From Solirubrobacter soli DSM 22325 (GTDB lineage: Bacteria > Actinomycetota > Thermoleophilia > Solirubrobacterales > Solirubrobacteraceae), in contig NZ_AUIK01000035.1 in NCBI RefSeq assembly GCF_000423665.1, positions 1 to 64,000 on the forward strand: 64,000 nt of DNA. The letters run 5' to 3'. Positions 1-7,701 of this stretch are shown here, in pieces. The stretch's first letter is position 1, and the number at the start of each line of letters is the position of its first letter. Made by a program: the position numbers and the translations under genes. Below the pieces are notes generated by a model that was not told the DNA's origin, made no database searches, and worked only from the letters and a program-made list of their open reading frames with translations.

Positions 1-1
1 G

Positions 2-658
2 CCTCCCGGACAGAGCTTCGCCGGCTACGCCGGCTCAGAGCCCTCCCCAACAGAGATCAAAGAACTGTCAACACCCCGACGGGGTCCTCGCCACTTCCCG
101 GCCGGTGGCCCGCGGAAAGGCGTCGTCTACGTCGCCCACCCGCGGCGAGCTGGCATTTACTACCCCTTCGCTCGATTTCATGGGCGCGTGTTCGAGGACC
201 GCGCCAATGAACTTCTTCAGGTGCTTCTCGATGTCGGGGCCAAAAAGATCGAGATACGGATGAGCGGACGTAACCAGGGTGACTTCAGCCTCAAGGGCGC
301 GGTGCCGTACGGCGACGTTTCGGTCACCGCAGACGGTGGCGCGCGAAGCAATCGCTCCGGAACCCTCACCGCCAAGATCGAAGCACCGGGACGAAGCGTC
401 TCGATCTTCGATGAGGCTGCGACGCCGCTGCACTGGTACCCACACGAAGCAAGCTGGCAAGCGCTCGTAGAGCGGCGACTCAGGAGCGGGGTCACACACG
501 ACAAGTTCGAGCTCACCGACTCCGATGTGTACGGCGTGGACGCCAAACTGGCGATTGCGGTCAAGAAGAACAAGCTCTCGCTCGGCGGAAGCTTCAACGC
601 GTCTCAATCCACGTCGTGGATGTGGACGGTCGACTACCCGCCAGCATCGACCGCGTGA
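2..658 (+). CDS. Unknown protein, 5'-truncated by the window edge
   Basis: The frame is open from base 2 with no stop or convincing start before the edge, so this is the last 218 residues of a longer protein. A GTG at 188 looks like a start, but the residues before it continue smoothly (YYPFARFHGRV, then FEDRANELLQVLLDVGAKK), so I do not use it. The visible part alternates short helices with glycine- and serine-rich beta strands and has an aromatic stretch, LHWYPHEASWQALVERRL, ending in STSWMWTVDYP. There is no signal peptide in view and no family I can name. The next element downstream is an insertion sequence, so the gene may belong to an accessory region. Confidence 0.6.
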   Translation, partial: PPGQSFAGYAGSEPSPTEIKELSTPRRGPRHFPAGGPRKGVVYVAHPRRAGIYYPFARFHGRVFEDRANELLQVLLDVGAKKIEIRMSGRNQGDFSLKGAVPYGDVSVTADGGARSNRSGTLTAKIEAPGRSVSIFDEAATPLHWYPHEASWQALVERRLRSGVTHDKFELTDSDVYGVDAKLAIAVKKNKLSLGGSFNASQSTSWMWTVDYPPASTA

Positions 659-770
659 CTTTGCTCGTCGCCTCCTACACCATGTCGACGCCAGATGGAC
701 TGGGCTTAGTTTCAGCGCCTGCGAACTGGCCTTAAGGCGCTTCGCCGCCGAGTGCTGCAGACCTCGGCGT

Positions 771-867
771 CTACTCGTCGGGCGCGCCGCCGGCGAGCTC
801 CCATTCCTCAATCGCGTCGAGCCGGTGGCGGTAGTAGCGCCCGAGCCGCACAACGGGCACGGCGCCA
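771..867 (-). pseudogene. Fragment resembling an excisionase/MerR-type HTH C-terminus
   Basis: Directly outside the IS256 left end, the minus strand reads AVPVVRLGRYYRHRLDAIEEW and then stops. The V-R-L-G-R plus D-x-I-E-x-W pattern is the second half of the small winged-helix DNA-binding domain of excisionase-family proteins. No matching first half is seen beyond the other IS end at 3604, so either the insertion was followed by a rearrangement or the resemblance is fortuitous. Low confidence. Confidence 0.25.
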
Positions 868-892
868 GTCAAGTCCCAGGACGTGGTGTAGG
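868..892. repeat. IS256 terminal inverted repeat, left
   Basis: Its inverted partner is at 3579-3603. The shared inner block is an exact 11-bp match (CGTGGTGTAGG) and the outer block matches at 9 of 10 positions. Confidence 0.75.
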
Positions 893-1044
893 AGATCGTC
901 GGTGAACTGATCGGCTGCTCAGGCCGCTTGGAGCTCTGGCATCTCCTCCTCATGGGTGGGTGAGGCGTCTGATCCAGCGATGACGAGAGAGATCGACTCA
1001 GCCGAGAGGTAGCCGCGGCCGACCAACCATTCGACTCTCCTATG

Positions 1045-2092
1045 TCAAGAGGTCGGGTCGGGGAGCGCGGTTTCGGCCCAGGCGTGGAGGCGGCGGTAGA
1101 CGGTGTTGGCGAGGTGTCGCTTGAGGGCTCGGCGGGCTTCTCGCGTCGTCTTGCCTTCAGCGCGTTTGCGGTTGAGGTAGGCGCGGGCGTCGGGGTGGAC
1201 TCGGGCTTGGACGACGGCGATCCGGTGCAGCGCGGCGTTCATCTGGCGGTTGCCGCCGCGATGCAGGCGGTGGCGTTCGGCGGTCTGGCCGGAGCCGCAT
1301 GGGATCGGCGCGGCGCCCGCAGAAGCGCGCGAAGGCGGCGGGGCTCTTGTAGCGGCGAACGTCGCCGGCGTGCGCGATCACCGCGGCCGCGACAGCCGGT
1401 CCCGCGCCAGGGAGATCGGCGACCGGGTTGCCGTGTTCGTTGAGCAGCCGGCCGAGATCGTTCTCGAGTGCTGTGATGCGGATGTTGAGTTGATCGATCT
1501 CGCGTGCGAGCTCGCGGATGCAATGGGCGGCGGCTTCGTTGGCCAGCCCGTCGCCGAACGAGATCCGCTTCAGGCGCCGCAATGCCTTCTGGCGATGGAT
1601 GTGAGCGACCTTGGCTTCGGCTTCGGGATCGAGCTGCGTCCAGATCGCGCGCAGGCGCTGGATGGCCTGGGTGCGATCAGCGACCGACTGGCGGCGAAAC
1701 GTCTCCAGCAAAGCGATCGCGCGGATCAGCTCGGGCTCCAGCGCGGCCCCGAGCTGGTCGCGTTTGCGCAGGCGACGTGGGCGATCGCCAGGGCGTCGCC
1801 GGGGTCGCTCTTGCCGGGTCCGGAGGTGTGGCGATCGCGGTGCGTCCGCCAGGCGGGGACGTTGAGCACCTCGTGCCCGGCGGCCGACAAGGCCGCGCAC
1901 AGCGGCCGCCCGTAGCCAGCAGCGTTCTCGACGCCGATCACCGCTTCAGCCGCCTCGTGTTCGGCCAGCCAGCCGCGCAGGCGCTGGATCCCGTCGCGGC
2001 TGTTCGGGAGCACAGCGTGCCGATCTCGCCCCCGCGCGCGTCGAGCAACGCTGCGGTGTGGGTGTGTTGTGAATGTCGATGCCGACGATCAA
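1045..2092 (-). pseudogene. IS110-family transposase with several frameshifts
   Basis: A TTG at 2092 preceded by AGGAGG (8-base spacing) starts IVGIDIHN. The DEDD-type N-terminal half follows, with AVIGVENAAGYGRPL and KSDPGDALAIAHVA; the C-terminal half has PGAGPAVAAAVIAHAGDVRRY and GSGQTAERHRLHRGGNRQMN. No single frame carries it: the frame changes near 2062, 2012, 1771 and 1315, each consistent with one gained or lost base. The C-terminus ends at 1045. This is a clear relic; all segments keep the family order. Confidence 0.85.
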
Positions 2093-2372
2093 CGCGGTGA
2101 CCTCCTGGCCGGGATATAGCCTGCGAGGCCGGGCCGGCGCGGGACGCCTCTGTGTCGGTGCAGCCGCAGCGGCGCGAGCACTCCTATCAAGTCACCGTCG
2201 CCGGCCCGCCCACGCTCCCAGCCGCCGACAAGTCGAAGTGCAGGCCATCCGCTCCACGGAGCAGGCCACGCCCACCCCCTAGAACTCGGGCAATCATCTC
2301 TGCGAGTCAGGCGACCAGGAACACGGGGAGCCTCATCGCCCTATCGGACGACACCGCGAATCCTGAGACACA
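2093..2372 (-). ncRNA. Probable bridge-RNA-bearing non-coding end of the IS110 element
   Basis: IS110-group elements encode a structured guide (bridge) RNA in the non-coding end upstream of the transposase. This 280-bp segment has the right place and length and no credible frame. Small inverted repeats are visible: GCTCC-AC-GGAGC at 2251-2262, and ACTCG at 2284-2288 with CGAGT at 2303-2307 around a 14-base loop. I cannot fold it here, and since the transposase is decayed the RNA may be degenerate too. Confidence 0.35.
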
Positions 2373-3578
2373 GTCGTTCTGCTCGATGCAGACCATCCCC
2401 GCGAGCCGGATCAGCGATCGGTCGTCGGGGAAGATGCCGACGACGTCGGTGCGCCGGCCGATTTCCTTGTTGAAGCGCTCGAGCGGATTCGTGGAGCGCA
2501 GCTTGCGCCAGTGCGCCGCGGGGAAGGCGTAGAAGGCCAAGATCTCGGTCTCGGCGTCTTCGAGCATCGAGGCGATCCGGCCGAGGCGCCCATCGAGGTG
2601 GGCGACCGCTTCAGAGAGCCGGTCGCGCGCTTCGGCCAAGGACTCGGCGGCGAAGATCGGGCGGATCAACGCGCAAAGCAGGCCGTGTTGGTCCTTGCGG
2701 GCGTGCCCGAAGCAGTCCCTGAGGAAATGGACCGTGCAGCGCTGCCAGGCGCAGCCGAGGACCTTCGCGATCGCGGCCTTCAGGCCGGCGTGTGCGTCGG
2801 AGACGGCGGGCTGGACGCCGACCAGCCCGCGCTTGACCAGTCCGCGCAGGAAGGCCGTCCAGAACGCGTCGGTCTCGGCCTCGCCGACGTCGATGGACAG
2901 GATCTCGCGCCGCCCGGTCTCGTGTACGCCGTGCGCGATGATCAGGGCCTTGTTGACCACGCGGCCGCCGTCGCGGACCTTCTCGATCTTGGCATCGAGA
3001 AACAGGTACGGGTAGCGGCCTTCCAGGGGCCGGGTGCGGAACGCGTCGACGTGCTCGTCCAGCGCGCAGCAGACGCGGCTGACCTCGCTCCTTGAGATCC
3101 GCAGCCCGAGGCTCTCCACCAGCTGGTCGACCCGGCGCGTCGAGACGCCGCAGACATAGGCCTGTTGCACCACGGCCAGCAACGCCTGCTCAGAACGCTT
3201 GCGCGGCTCCAAGAAGCTCGGGAAGTAGCTGCCCTGCCGGATCTTGGGGATCTGCAACTCGATCTCACCCGCGCGCGTGTCCCAACGCCGCGGGCGATAC
3301 CCGTTGCGATGCGTCGCACGGTCATCCGGCCGGCGCTCGCCGAGCTCGGCACCAACCAGCTCTGAGACCTCGACTTCCATCATCTCCCGCGCCACCGCCT
3401 TGACGGCCTCGCGGATCACGTCAGCGTGCTCATCCAGCAACACCTGCTTGACGACCTCCTCGATCGTCATCCTGTCGGCACCGGCCACGCGGCACCCCCT
3501 TGCTTGTCGAACCCTGAAGAAGTCCGACGATCATCGGCGCCGCGTCGGCCGGAACCACTCCGTTCCGTCCGACGTCGA

Positions 3579-3603
3579 CCTACACCACGCTACGGGACGT
3601 GAC
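3579..3603. repeat. IS256 terminal inverted repeat, right
   Basis: Inverted partner of 868-892. The 180 bp from here to the next gene at 3787 shows no credible coding frame or recognisable signal. Confidence 0.75.
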
Positions 3604-3786
3604 CCGGCCGACCGGCACTGAGATGAACCCAGCGAGCGGCGCAACTTGAACCGCAACTGACGCTCTACCGACGAGGGCGTTCCTTTCGACTTCGTCTCAA
3701 CCCAGAAAACGAACCGCGAAATGCGGGGCGACTCCGCGCGAGCAGCTCGCGGTTCGCGCCGAGCCCGATCCATGTATTCGCGACGG

Positions 3787-4272
3787 TCAGCCAGCGCCGT
3801 ACGGCAGGACCCCACCAATCGTCTTCAGCGCCGGGTGGTCCTGGCCTTCGCAGGCCTTCCGGATAAGTGAGATGATGCCGGTTTCCGTGAGTTGTTCGAG
3901 GTAACCTTGGTCCTGGAGTTCGTTGGCCGTCGCCATCTGGACGTCCGGCGAGGCGTCGAGGAACGCCTGGCAATTCGCCTGGGTGCCGAGCGGCTTCGCC
4001 GCGCCCTTCGCGCCCTCGGGAAGAGAGCGCCCGGAGACCGCGAGTCTGAGGTTCCCCCTCGGGTTGACGCTGCACTTGGAGTCGACGTCCGCCTGGCTCA
4101 CCGGCGAGTAGGAAACGCTCATCTCCTGCGCGACCTTTTGAGCGGCGGCCATCTGCTGATCACGGGAGGCGTTCACATAGTCGACGCATGACGAGTCGCC
4201 GGTCAGGCCGCCCCCGCACGCGGCCAGTGCGATCGCGGCGCCCATCACGAGCATGACGCTAATCCATCTCAT
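3787..4272 (-). CDS. Small predicted lipoprotein
   Basis: 161 residues. The start chosen is ATG 4272 because MRWISVMLVMGAAIALAAC is a textbook lipoprotein signal (positive N-terminus, hydrophobic core, lipobox L-A-A-C), while longer versions put arginine-rich residues before it. The mature protein has three further cysteines and two similar segments: SSCVDYVNASRDQQMAAAQ and NCQAFLDASPDVQMATANE. Both look like a Cys-x-x-(F/Y)-hydrophobic-A-S-x-D-x-Q-M repeat, so the protein may be an internal duplication. It is probably membrane-anchored on the outer face. Function unknown. Confidence 0.75.
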   Translation of the reverse strand: MRWISVMLVMGAAIALAACGGGLTGDSSCVDYVNASRDQQMAAAQKVAQEMSVSYSPVSQADVDSKCSVNPRGNLRLAVSGRSLPEGAKGAAKPLGTQANCQAFLDASPDVQMATANELQDQGYLEQLTETGIISLIRKACEGQDHPALKTIGGVLPYGAG

Positions 4273-4340
4273 TGAGGAGTCCCTTCCACAGGAGGCGCGG
4301 CAGATTAACCGAGTGCGGCGACGCCAGTCAAGCATCGTGA

Positions 4341-4690
4341 GCAACAAGCCTGGCCGACGATGCGGCACGGGACTTGATCGGAGACGCTGACGGCCAGATC
4401 ACCGATTCCGTGGCCACCGTCGCGGCCGGGAAGGTGACGTTCACCGTGACCAACGACGGGGCAGTTACACACGAGTACATCGTGCTCAAGACCTCGCAAC
4501 CGGCCGCGCAGCTGCCGGTCAGCGGCGGCCGCGCGAGCGAGGCTGGACACGTCAGCGAGATCGGCGATCTGCCCGTCGGCAAGACGAAGACGGTGACGCT
4601 CGATCTCAAGCCGGGGCACTACTCGATCATCTGCAACCCGCCGGGGCACTACCTCGGCGGCATGCACGCCGACCTGACGGTCAGTGACGT
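4341..4690 (+). pseudogene. Cupredoxin domain fragment without signal peptide
   Basis: The frame holds a plastocyanin/azurin-type domain: VAAGKVTFTVTNDGAVTHEY, then LKPGHYSIICNPPGHYLGGM. The first His and the C-N-P-P-G-H-Y-x-x-x-M cluster supply the expected type 1 copper ligands. Such proteins are normally exported, but a stop at 4338-4340 leaves no room for a signal peptide; the only starts are TTG codons such as 4374. After the natural end (HADLTV) the frame runs on to 5204 with unrelated sequence. I read it as the core of a cupredoxin gene that lost both ends; a cytoplasmic 276-residue product from TTG 4374 cannot be excluded. Confidence 0.5.
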
Positions 4691-5273
4691 CCGCACGGAG
4701 CGTCACCGCTCGCTCTGGGTTCTAGCGGGTGAGAACGACGGATTCCATCGAACATCGCGACACCACGGAACGATCCGCCGGCGGACGCCGACCACGCGAC
4801 CGTCCTTGCGCACGACGAACATGCCGAATCCGAGCTTGCGGCTCGCACTGGCGGTATCCGACGGCCGGCGTTCAAGGCACGCGCTGCGTCTCGACGCTTC
4901 CGGCTCTCAGCAGCCCGGCGTCCGGCTGATCAGGCCGCTGCTGCCGTCATCACAATCCCGCAGCGCGCACGTGCCGCCCAGCGGCGGCTCCGACCTCGGA
5001 GAATCGACGTCGCCGGTCAAATTTGCTGGTTTCCGGATGTACTGCTTCTCGACGAACTGGTACCTCGAGCAGCCGCTGCCGAAGGAGACATCAGCCGGCG
5101 AGGCGAGGAGCAAGACGTCGCATGAACGCTCGCTGCTCCTGCATAGCCAGCCGGGTTCGCCGCTCCATTCCATGGCGGCGGTTGTAGTTCCTTGTTGCTT
5201 GTGACGCTTGTTCCGCCCAACGATGCACATCGGCACTGCGTCGAAGCTCGATGTCGAGGCGCGCGCTGTTCGG
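4691..5273. other. No recognisable gene
   Basis: About 580 bp between the cupredoxin remnant and hsp20. Frames are open on both strands only because of base composition. I see no domain, RBS-supported start or strong hairpin. It may be debris from the same rearrangement that truncated the cupredoxin gene. Confidence 0.5.
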
Positions 5274-5690
5274 CTACGCCGCGGTCGTCTCGAGGGTCGC
5301 TCGCTCGTTGCCCGACGCGATGCTGATCGTCTTGCGCTTCGCGCGCTCGGACTTCGGGACGATCAGGGACAGCACGCCGTTGTCCAGGCTCGCCGCTACG
5401 CCGTCCACGTCGACGCTGTCGGGCATCTTGATGCGGCGCGCGAAGCTGCCGTAGGGGCGCTCGCCGTGCACGATCCCCGAGCCCTCGGGCAGCGACGGGC
5501 GCTGGCGTTCGCCGCCGAGCACGAGGTACCCGTCGACCACCTCGATGGTGAGGTCTTCGGCCGTCAGCCCGGGGACGTCGAAGGTCAACAGCACGTCGCT
5601 CTCGCCAACGGCCACGTCGACTTTCGGCGCGTACGCAGCCTCAGTCAACGGGCTCGCCAAAGGAGCGAACTGATCGCGGATCAAGAACAT
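5274..5690 (-). CDS. Hsp20-family small heat-shock protein
   Basis: 138 residues, an ATP-independent holdase of the alpha-crystallin family. The start at 5690 is fixed by GGAGG eight bases before the ATG. The alpha-crystallin domain runs from about residue 25 to 125: PKVDVAVGESDVLLTFDVPGL, LTIEVVDGYLVLGGERQR, a GSFARRIKMPDSVD strand, and the closing SLDNGVLSLIVPKSE with the conserved G-V-L. It is divergent from a sigma-factor gene, with both promoters inside about 90 bp. Confidence 0.93.
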   Translation of the reverse strand: MFLIRDQFAPLASPLTEAAYAPKVDVAVGESDVLLTFDVPGLTAEDLTIEVVDGYLVLGGERQRPSLPEGSGIVHGERPYGSFARRIKMPDSVDVDGVAASLDNGVLSLIVPKSERAKRKTISIASGNERATLETTAA

Positions 5691-5734
5691 CGAAAACACC
5701 TCCGTCGAACGCGAGTTTGCTGCCAACGGCACGT

Positions 5735-5763
5735 TAGATATGCCGCGCCCAGGCCGCTGTCAA
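5735..5763 (-). promoter_or_regulatory. Consensus sigma70-type promoter for hsp20
   Basis: On the minus strand TTGACA (5758-5763) is followed by exactly 17 bases and then TATCTA (5735-5740), 44 bases before the hsp20 ATG. No CIRCE or HspR-type inverted repeat is visible, so heat control, if any, is not of those types. Confidence 0.75.
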
Positions 5764-5771
5764 CCCCTTCG

Positions 5772-5783
5772 TATGCTCATCGC
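5772..5783 (+). promoter_or_regulatory. -10 box of a probable leaderless sigma-factor transcript
   Basis: TATGCT at 5772-5777 is followed by six bases and the GTG start at 5784. There is no Shine-Dalgarno sequence in between. It overlaps the promoter region of the divergent hsp20. Confidence 0.45.
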
Positions 5784-6746
5784 GTGACCGATCTCCAAGC
5801 ACGTGACGAGGCCGTGCAGCTTGGCTCCGAGGTCGAGGCCGGCCGACGCCTGGATACCCATCTCGCCCGCCGTCTCGGCCGCCGCGAGCCCGATCAGCGC
5901 CCCGATGCCACCGCCTCGCTGCAGGCGCTTGCCGCGACACCCGAGCCCTCCGTCGACGTGGTACGGCAGCTGGTCGAGCGAGCCCAGACTGGTGACTCGG
6001 CCGCTCGCGCCGCGGTGATTCAGGCGTACCTGCCGGCGCTATCGGCGATGGCCTCCATGTACCGGACGAGCCAGATCGGGCGTCAGGAACTGCTCCAGGA
6101 AGGCGTCGTCGGACTCCTGCGCGCGCTCGAGCGCTTCGATCCCGACCGGGGCGCGGCCTTCTGGAGCTACGCGAGCTTCTGGGTACGTCAGGCGATGCAA
6201 CACCTCGTCGCCGAGCTCACCCGACCGGTCGTGCTCTCCGATCGGGCACTCCGCAACCTCTCGCGTCTCAAGCAACTGCACCACGAGACGCTTCAGTCCA
6301 GCGGCCGCGCACCGACGCGTTTGGAACTGGCGGAGCGCAGCGGCCTCGAACCCGCCCACATCGACGACCTCGTCGCCGCTGAGGCCGGCCGCTCGCTCGA
6401 CGAGCCGGTCCTGGGTGTCGACGGAGAGCTCGGTTCCTTCGGCGATCTCGTCGTCGACCCGCTGGCCGAAGACGACTACGAACGGGTGCTCGGCGCGGTC
6501 GAGATCGAGGCTCTCCACAGCCTCCTGTCCGGTCTGTCCGAGCGCGAGCGCAGCGTGCTCGCCCTGCGCTATGGGCTCGACGGCGACGAGCTCTCGCTCC
6601 GCCAGGTGGGCGAACGGCTCGGGCTCAGCGGCGAGCGCGTGCGCCAGCTCGAGCGCCGCGCCCTCGCCAAACTCGGCGCGGCCCTAGGCGCAGACCCCAC
6701 TCCCACTGACCTCCACCGCAGCGAAGATGCCACCGGCGCGGCTTAG
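5784..6746 (+). CDS. RpoD-like (group 2) RNA polymerase sigma factor
   Basis: 320 residues. GTG 5784 is chosen because homology and charged N-terminal sequence (VTDLQARDEAVQLG) begin there; upstream codons belong to hsp20 antisense. Region 2 is clear (RQELLQEGVVGLLRALERFD, then WSYASFWVRQAMQ, the -10 recognition helix), region 3 follows (RAPTRLELAERSG), and region 4 has the -35 helix (LSLRQVGERLGLSGERVRQLE). Region 1.1 is absent, so it is an alternative housekeeping-like factor rather than the main one. The hsp20 pairing suggests a stress role, by inference. Confidence 0.9.
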   Translation: MTDLQARDEAVQLGSEVEAGRRLDTHLARRLGRREPDQRPDATASLQALAATPEPSVDVVRQLVERAQTGDSAARAAVIQAYLPALSAMASMYRTSQIGRQELLQEGVVGLLRALERFDPDRGAAFWSYASFWVRQAMQHLVAELTRPVVLSDRALRNLSRLKQLHHETLQSSGRAPTRLELAERSGLEPAHIDDLVAAEAGRSLDEPVLGVDGELGSFGDLVVDPLAEDDYERVLGAVEIEALHSLLSGLSERERSVLALRYGLDGDELSLRQVGERLGLSGERVRQLERRALAKLGAALGADPTPTDLHRSEDATGAA

Positions 6747-7050
6747 ACGCCTGTGCGCAATGTCGATCGCGTCCCGCACCGCCGGGAGCTCACGCGACAT
6801 CCGCCACAGTCCCCCGACCATCAAAGCGTGTGGAGCCGGGACCGTTGACCCTCTTCGAAGGCGGTGGGTAGCGCGACGGCACACCCCGATCATCGGCCCC
6901 GGCTCCACCGAAAGTGAGCCGCATTCTTGATATTTCGATCGTCCGTTCACCTGAGTAGATAGGACGCTGATCGCGATCGTCAACCCCTACGAAAATGAAT
7001 TTCGTCCTTCAGTTCGATCGACATCTCCACTCGCCGAGCCAGCCGAGCCG
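6747..7050. other. Convergent intergenic gap, no gene
   Basis: About 300 bp between two convergent genes. It contains a small A/T-rich hairpin, ACGAAA-ATGAA-TTTCGT at 6989-7005, which could help termination. Nothing else is recognisable. Confidence 0.4.
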
Positions 7051-7557
7051 TCAGTCGATGGCCTCTCGGCCGAGGTCAATGCGAAACGCTTCGTAGTACG
7101 CCTCGTAGATGAGATCGGACTCGCGCGACCGCTGATGCCGGAGCGCCGTCAGCACCCAGGCGAGACGCTGCCGGATATCCGCGAAGTCCACCACGGCGCT
7201 CTCTGACCCTTCGAACTCACGCCGCAACGCGTCGATGCTCTGCTGTATCTGGCGGTATTGCGTGCGCAGACCCCGAACGCGATTGCGGAGCCGAGGCTGG
7301 TTGAACGCGATATCAGAGAGCAACCCGTCGGGCTGGTCAGCATTCTTGGCCTCCGCCTCAGTGACCTCGCCGAGGACAGCCAAGGCGGCAAGCACGGTCT
7401 CATGCCATCGCGCCTCACGTGAGGGTGCCGCGGCCCCGAGAGCATCTTCCAGCGCATGCATCGCGAGCAGCGTCCGATCCTGATCGACACGACGACGATC
7501 GATCTGCTCACGCTGAGCCGGCGTGAAGCCCTCGGACCCGTGATCGTCTGCAGCCAT
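7051..7557 (-). CDS. Hypothetical all-helical cytoplasmic protein
   Basis: 168 residues, ATG preceded by AAGGAGAGACGAGCG, a usable RBS. No signal or membrane segment. Predicted helices are long and amphipathic: RTLLAMHALEDALG, ETVLAALAVLGEVTEAEAK, RNRVRGLRTQYRQIQQSIDALRR and a final RRHQRSRESDLIYEAYYEAF-like segment. The helix layout and the late H-Q-x-x-E-x-x-L-I-Y-E pattern recall hemerythrin-like four-helix bundles, but the usual H-H-x-x-E iron ligands are not complete, so I leave it unnamed. It is divergent from the LOV-GGDEF-EAL gene. Confidence 0.7.
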   Translation of the reverse strand: MAADDHGSEGFTPAQREQIDRRRVDQDRTLLAMHALEDALGAAAPSREARWHETVLAALAVLGEVTEAEAKNADQPDGLLSDIAFNQPRLRNRVRGLRTQYRQIQQSIDALRREFEGSESAVVDFADIRQRLAWVLTALRHQRSRESDLIYEAYYEAFRIDLGREAID

Positions 7558-7701
7558 CGCTCGTCTCTCCTTTCCGCCAGAGTGAATGAGCAGCCGTTCG
7601 ACGGTGAGTTATAAAGCGTCTCGACGGTGCCGGGACGCGGCGCTCGTTCTGCAAGTGACAGCCGTGCTCCAGGTTGTTGGAGCCCGGCCGATCATCGAGA
7701 T

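Larger units (their letters stand above)
1033..2372 (-). mobile_element. IS110-family element inserted in the IS256 transposase
   Basis: This is the 1.34-kb segment separating codon ...QND (2373-2375) from codon EW... (1027-1032) of the IS256 transposase. It holds a decayed IS110 transposase, about 280 bp of non-coding DNA upstream of it and only about 12 bp downstream. That asymmetry fits the IS110 group rather than IS1111, where the long non-coding end is downstream. There are no long terminal repeats, as expected for this family. The boundaries come from the interrupted reading frame and are accurate to one or two bases. Confidence 0.8.
919..3488 (-). pseudogene. IS256-family (mutator-type) transposase, interrupted
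   Basis: The first 372 residues lie at 2373-3488 (GTG start; an ATG six codons in is an alternative) and the last 37 at 919-1032. Joined, they give about 409 residues, the usual family length. The long piece has the DDE features: FLDAKIEKVRDGG, SDAHAGLKAAI, the CTVHFLRD segment, and the glutamate in RSTNPLERFNKEI. It stops matching the family after IEQND; the expected EWLVGRGYLSAESISLVIA continues at 1032, beyond the IS110 element. As read through, the 5' piece picks up about 21 foreign residues from the IS110 end before a stop at 2307. Confidence 0.85.
868..3603 (-). mobile_element. IS256-family element split by an IS110 insertion
   Basis: Two imperfect inverted repeats bound the element. 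On the plus strand, 868-892 reads GTCAAGTCCC, four bases, then CGTGGTGTAGG; the complement of 3579-3603 reads GTCACGTCCC, four to five bases, then CGTGGTGTAGG. Between them is an IS256-type transposase gene in two pieces. Without the 1.34-kb insertion the element would be about 1.4 kb, normal for the family. I could not find a matching 8-9 bp target duplication, so one flank may have been rearranged. The transposase is broken, so the copy should be immobile by itself. Confidence 0.8.

Noticed and set aside
2307..3488. Intact 393-residue IS256 transposase
   Set aside because: The last 21 codons are IS110 DNA; the true C-terminus is at 919-1032.
5691..5783. CIRCE or HspR (HAIR) operator before hsp20
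   Set aside because: No GAGTGCTAA- or CTTGAGT-type inverted repeat is present.
7051..7557. Hemerythrin
   Set aside because: The helix pattern is similar but the His/Glu iron ligands are incomplete.
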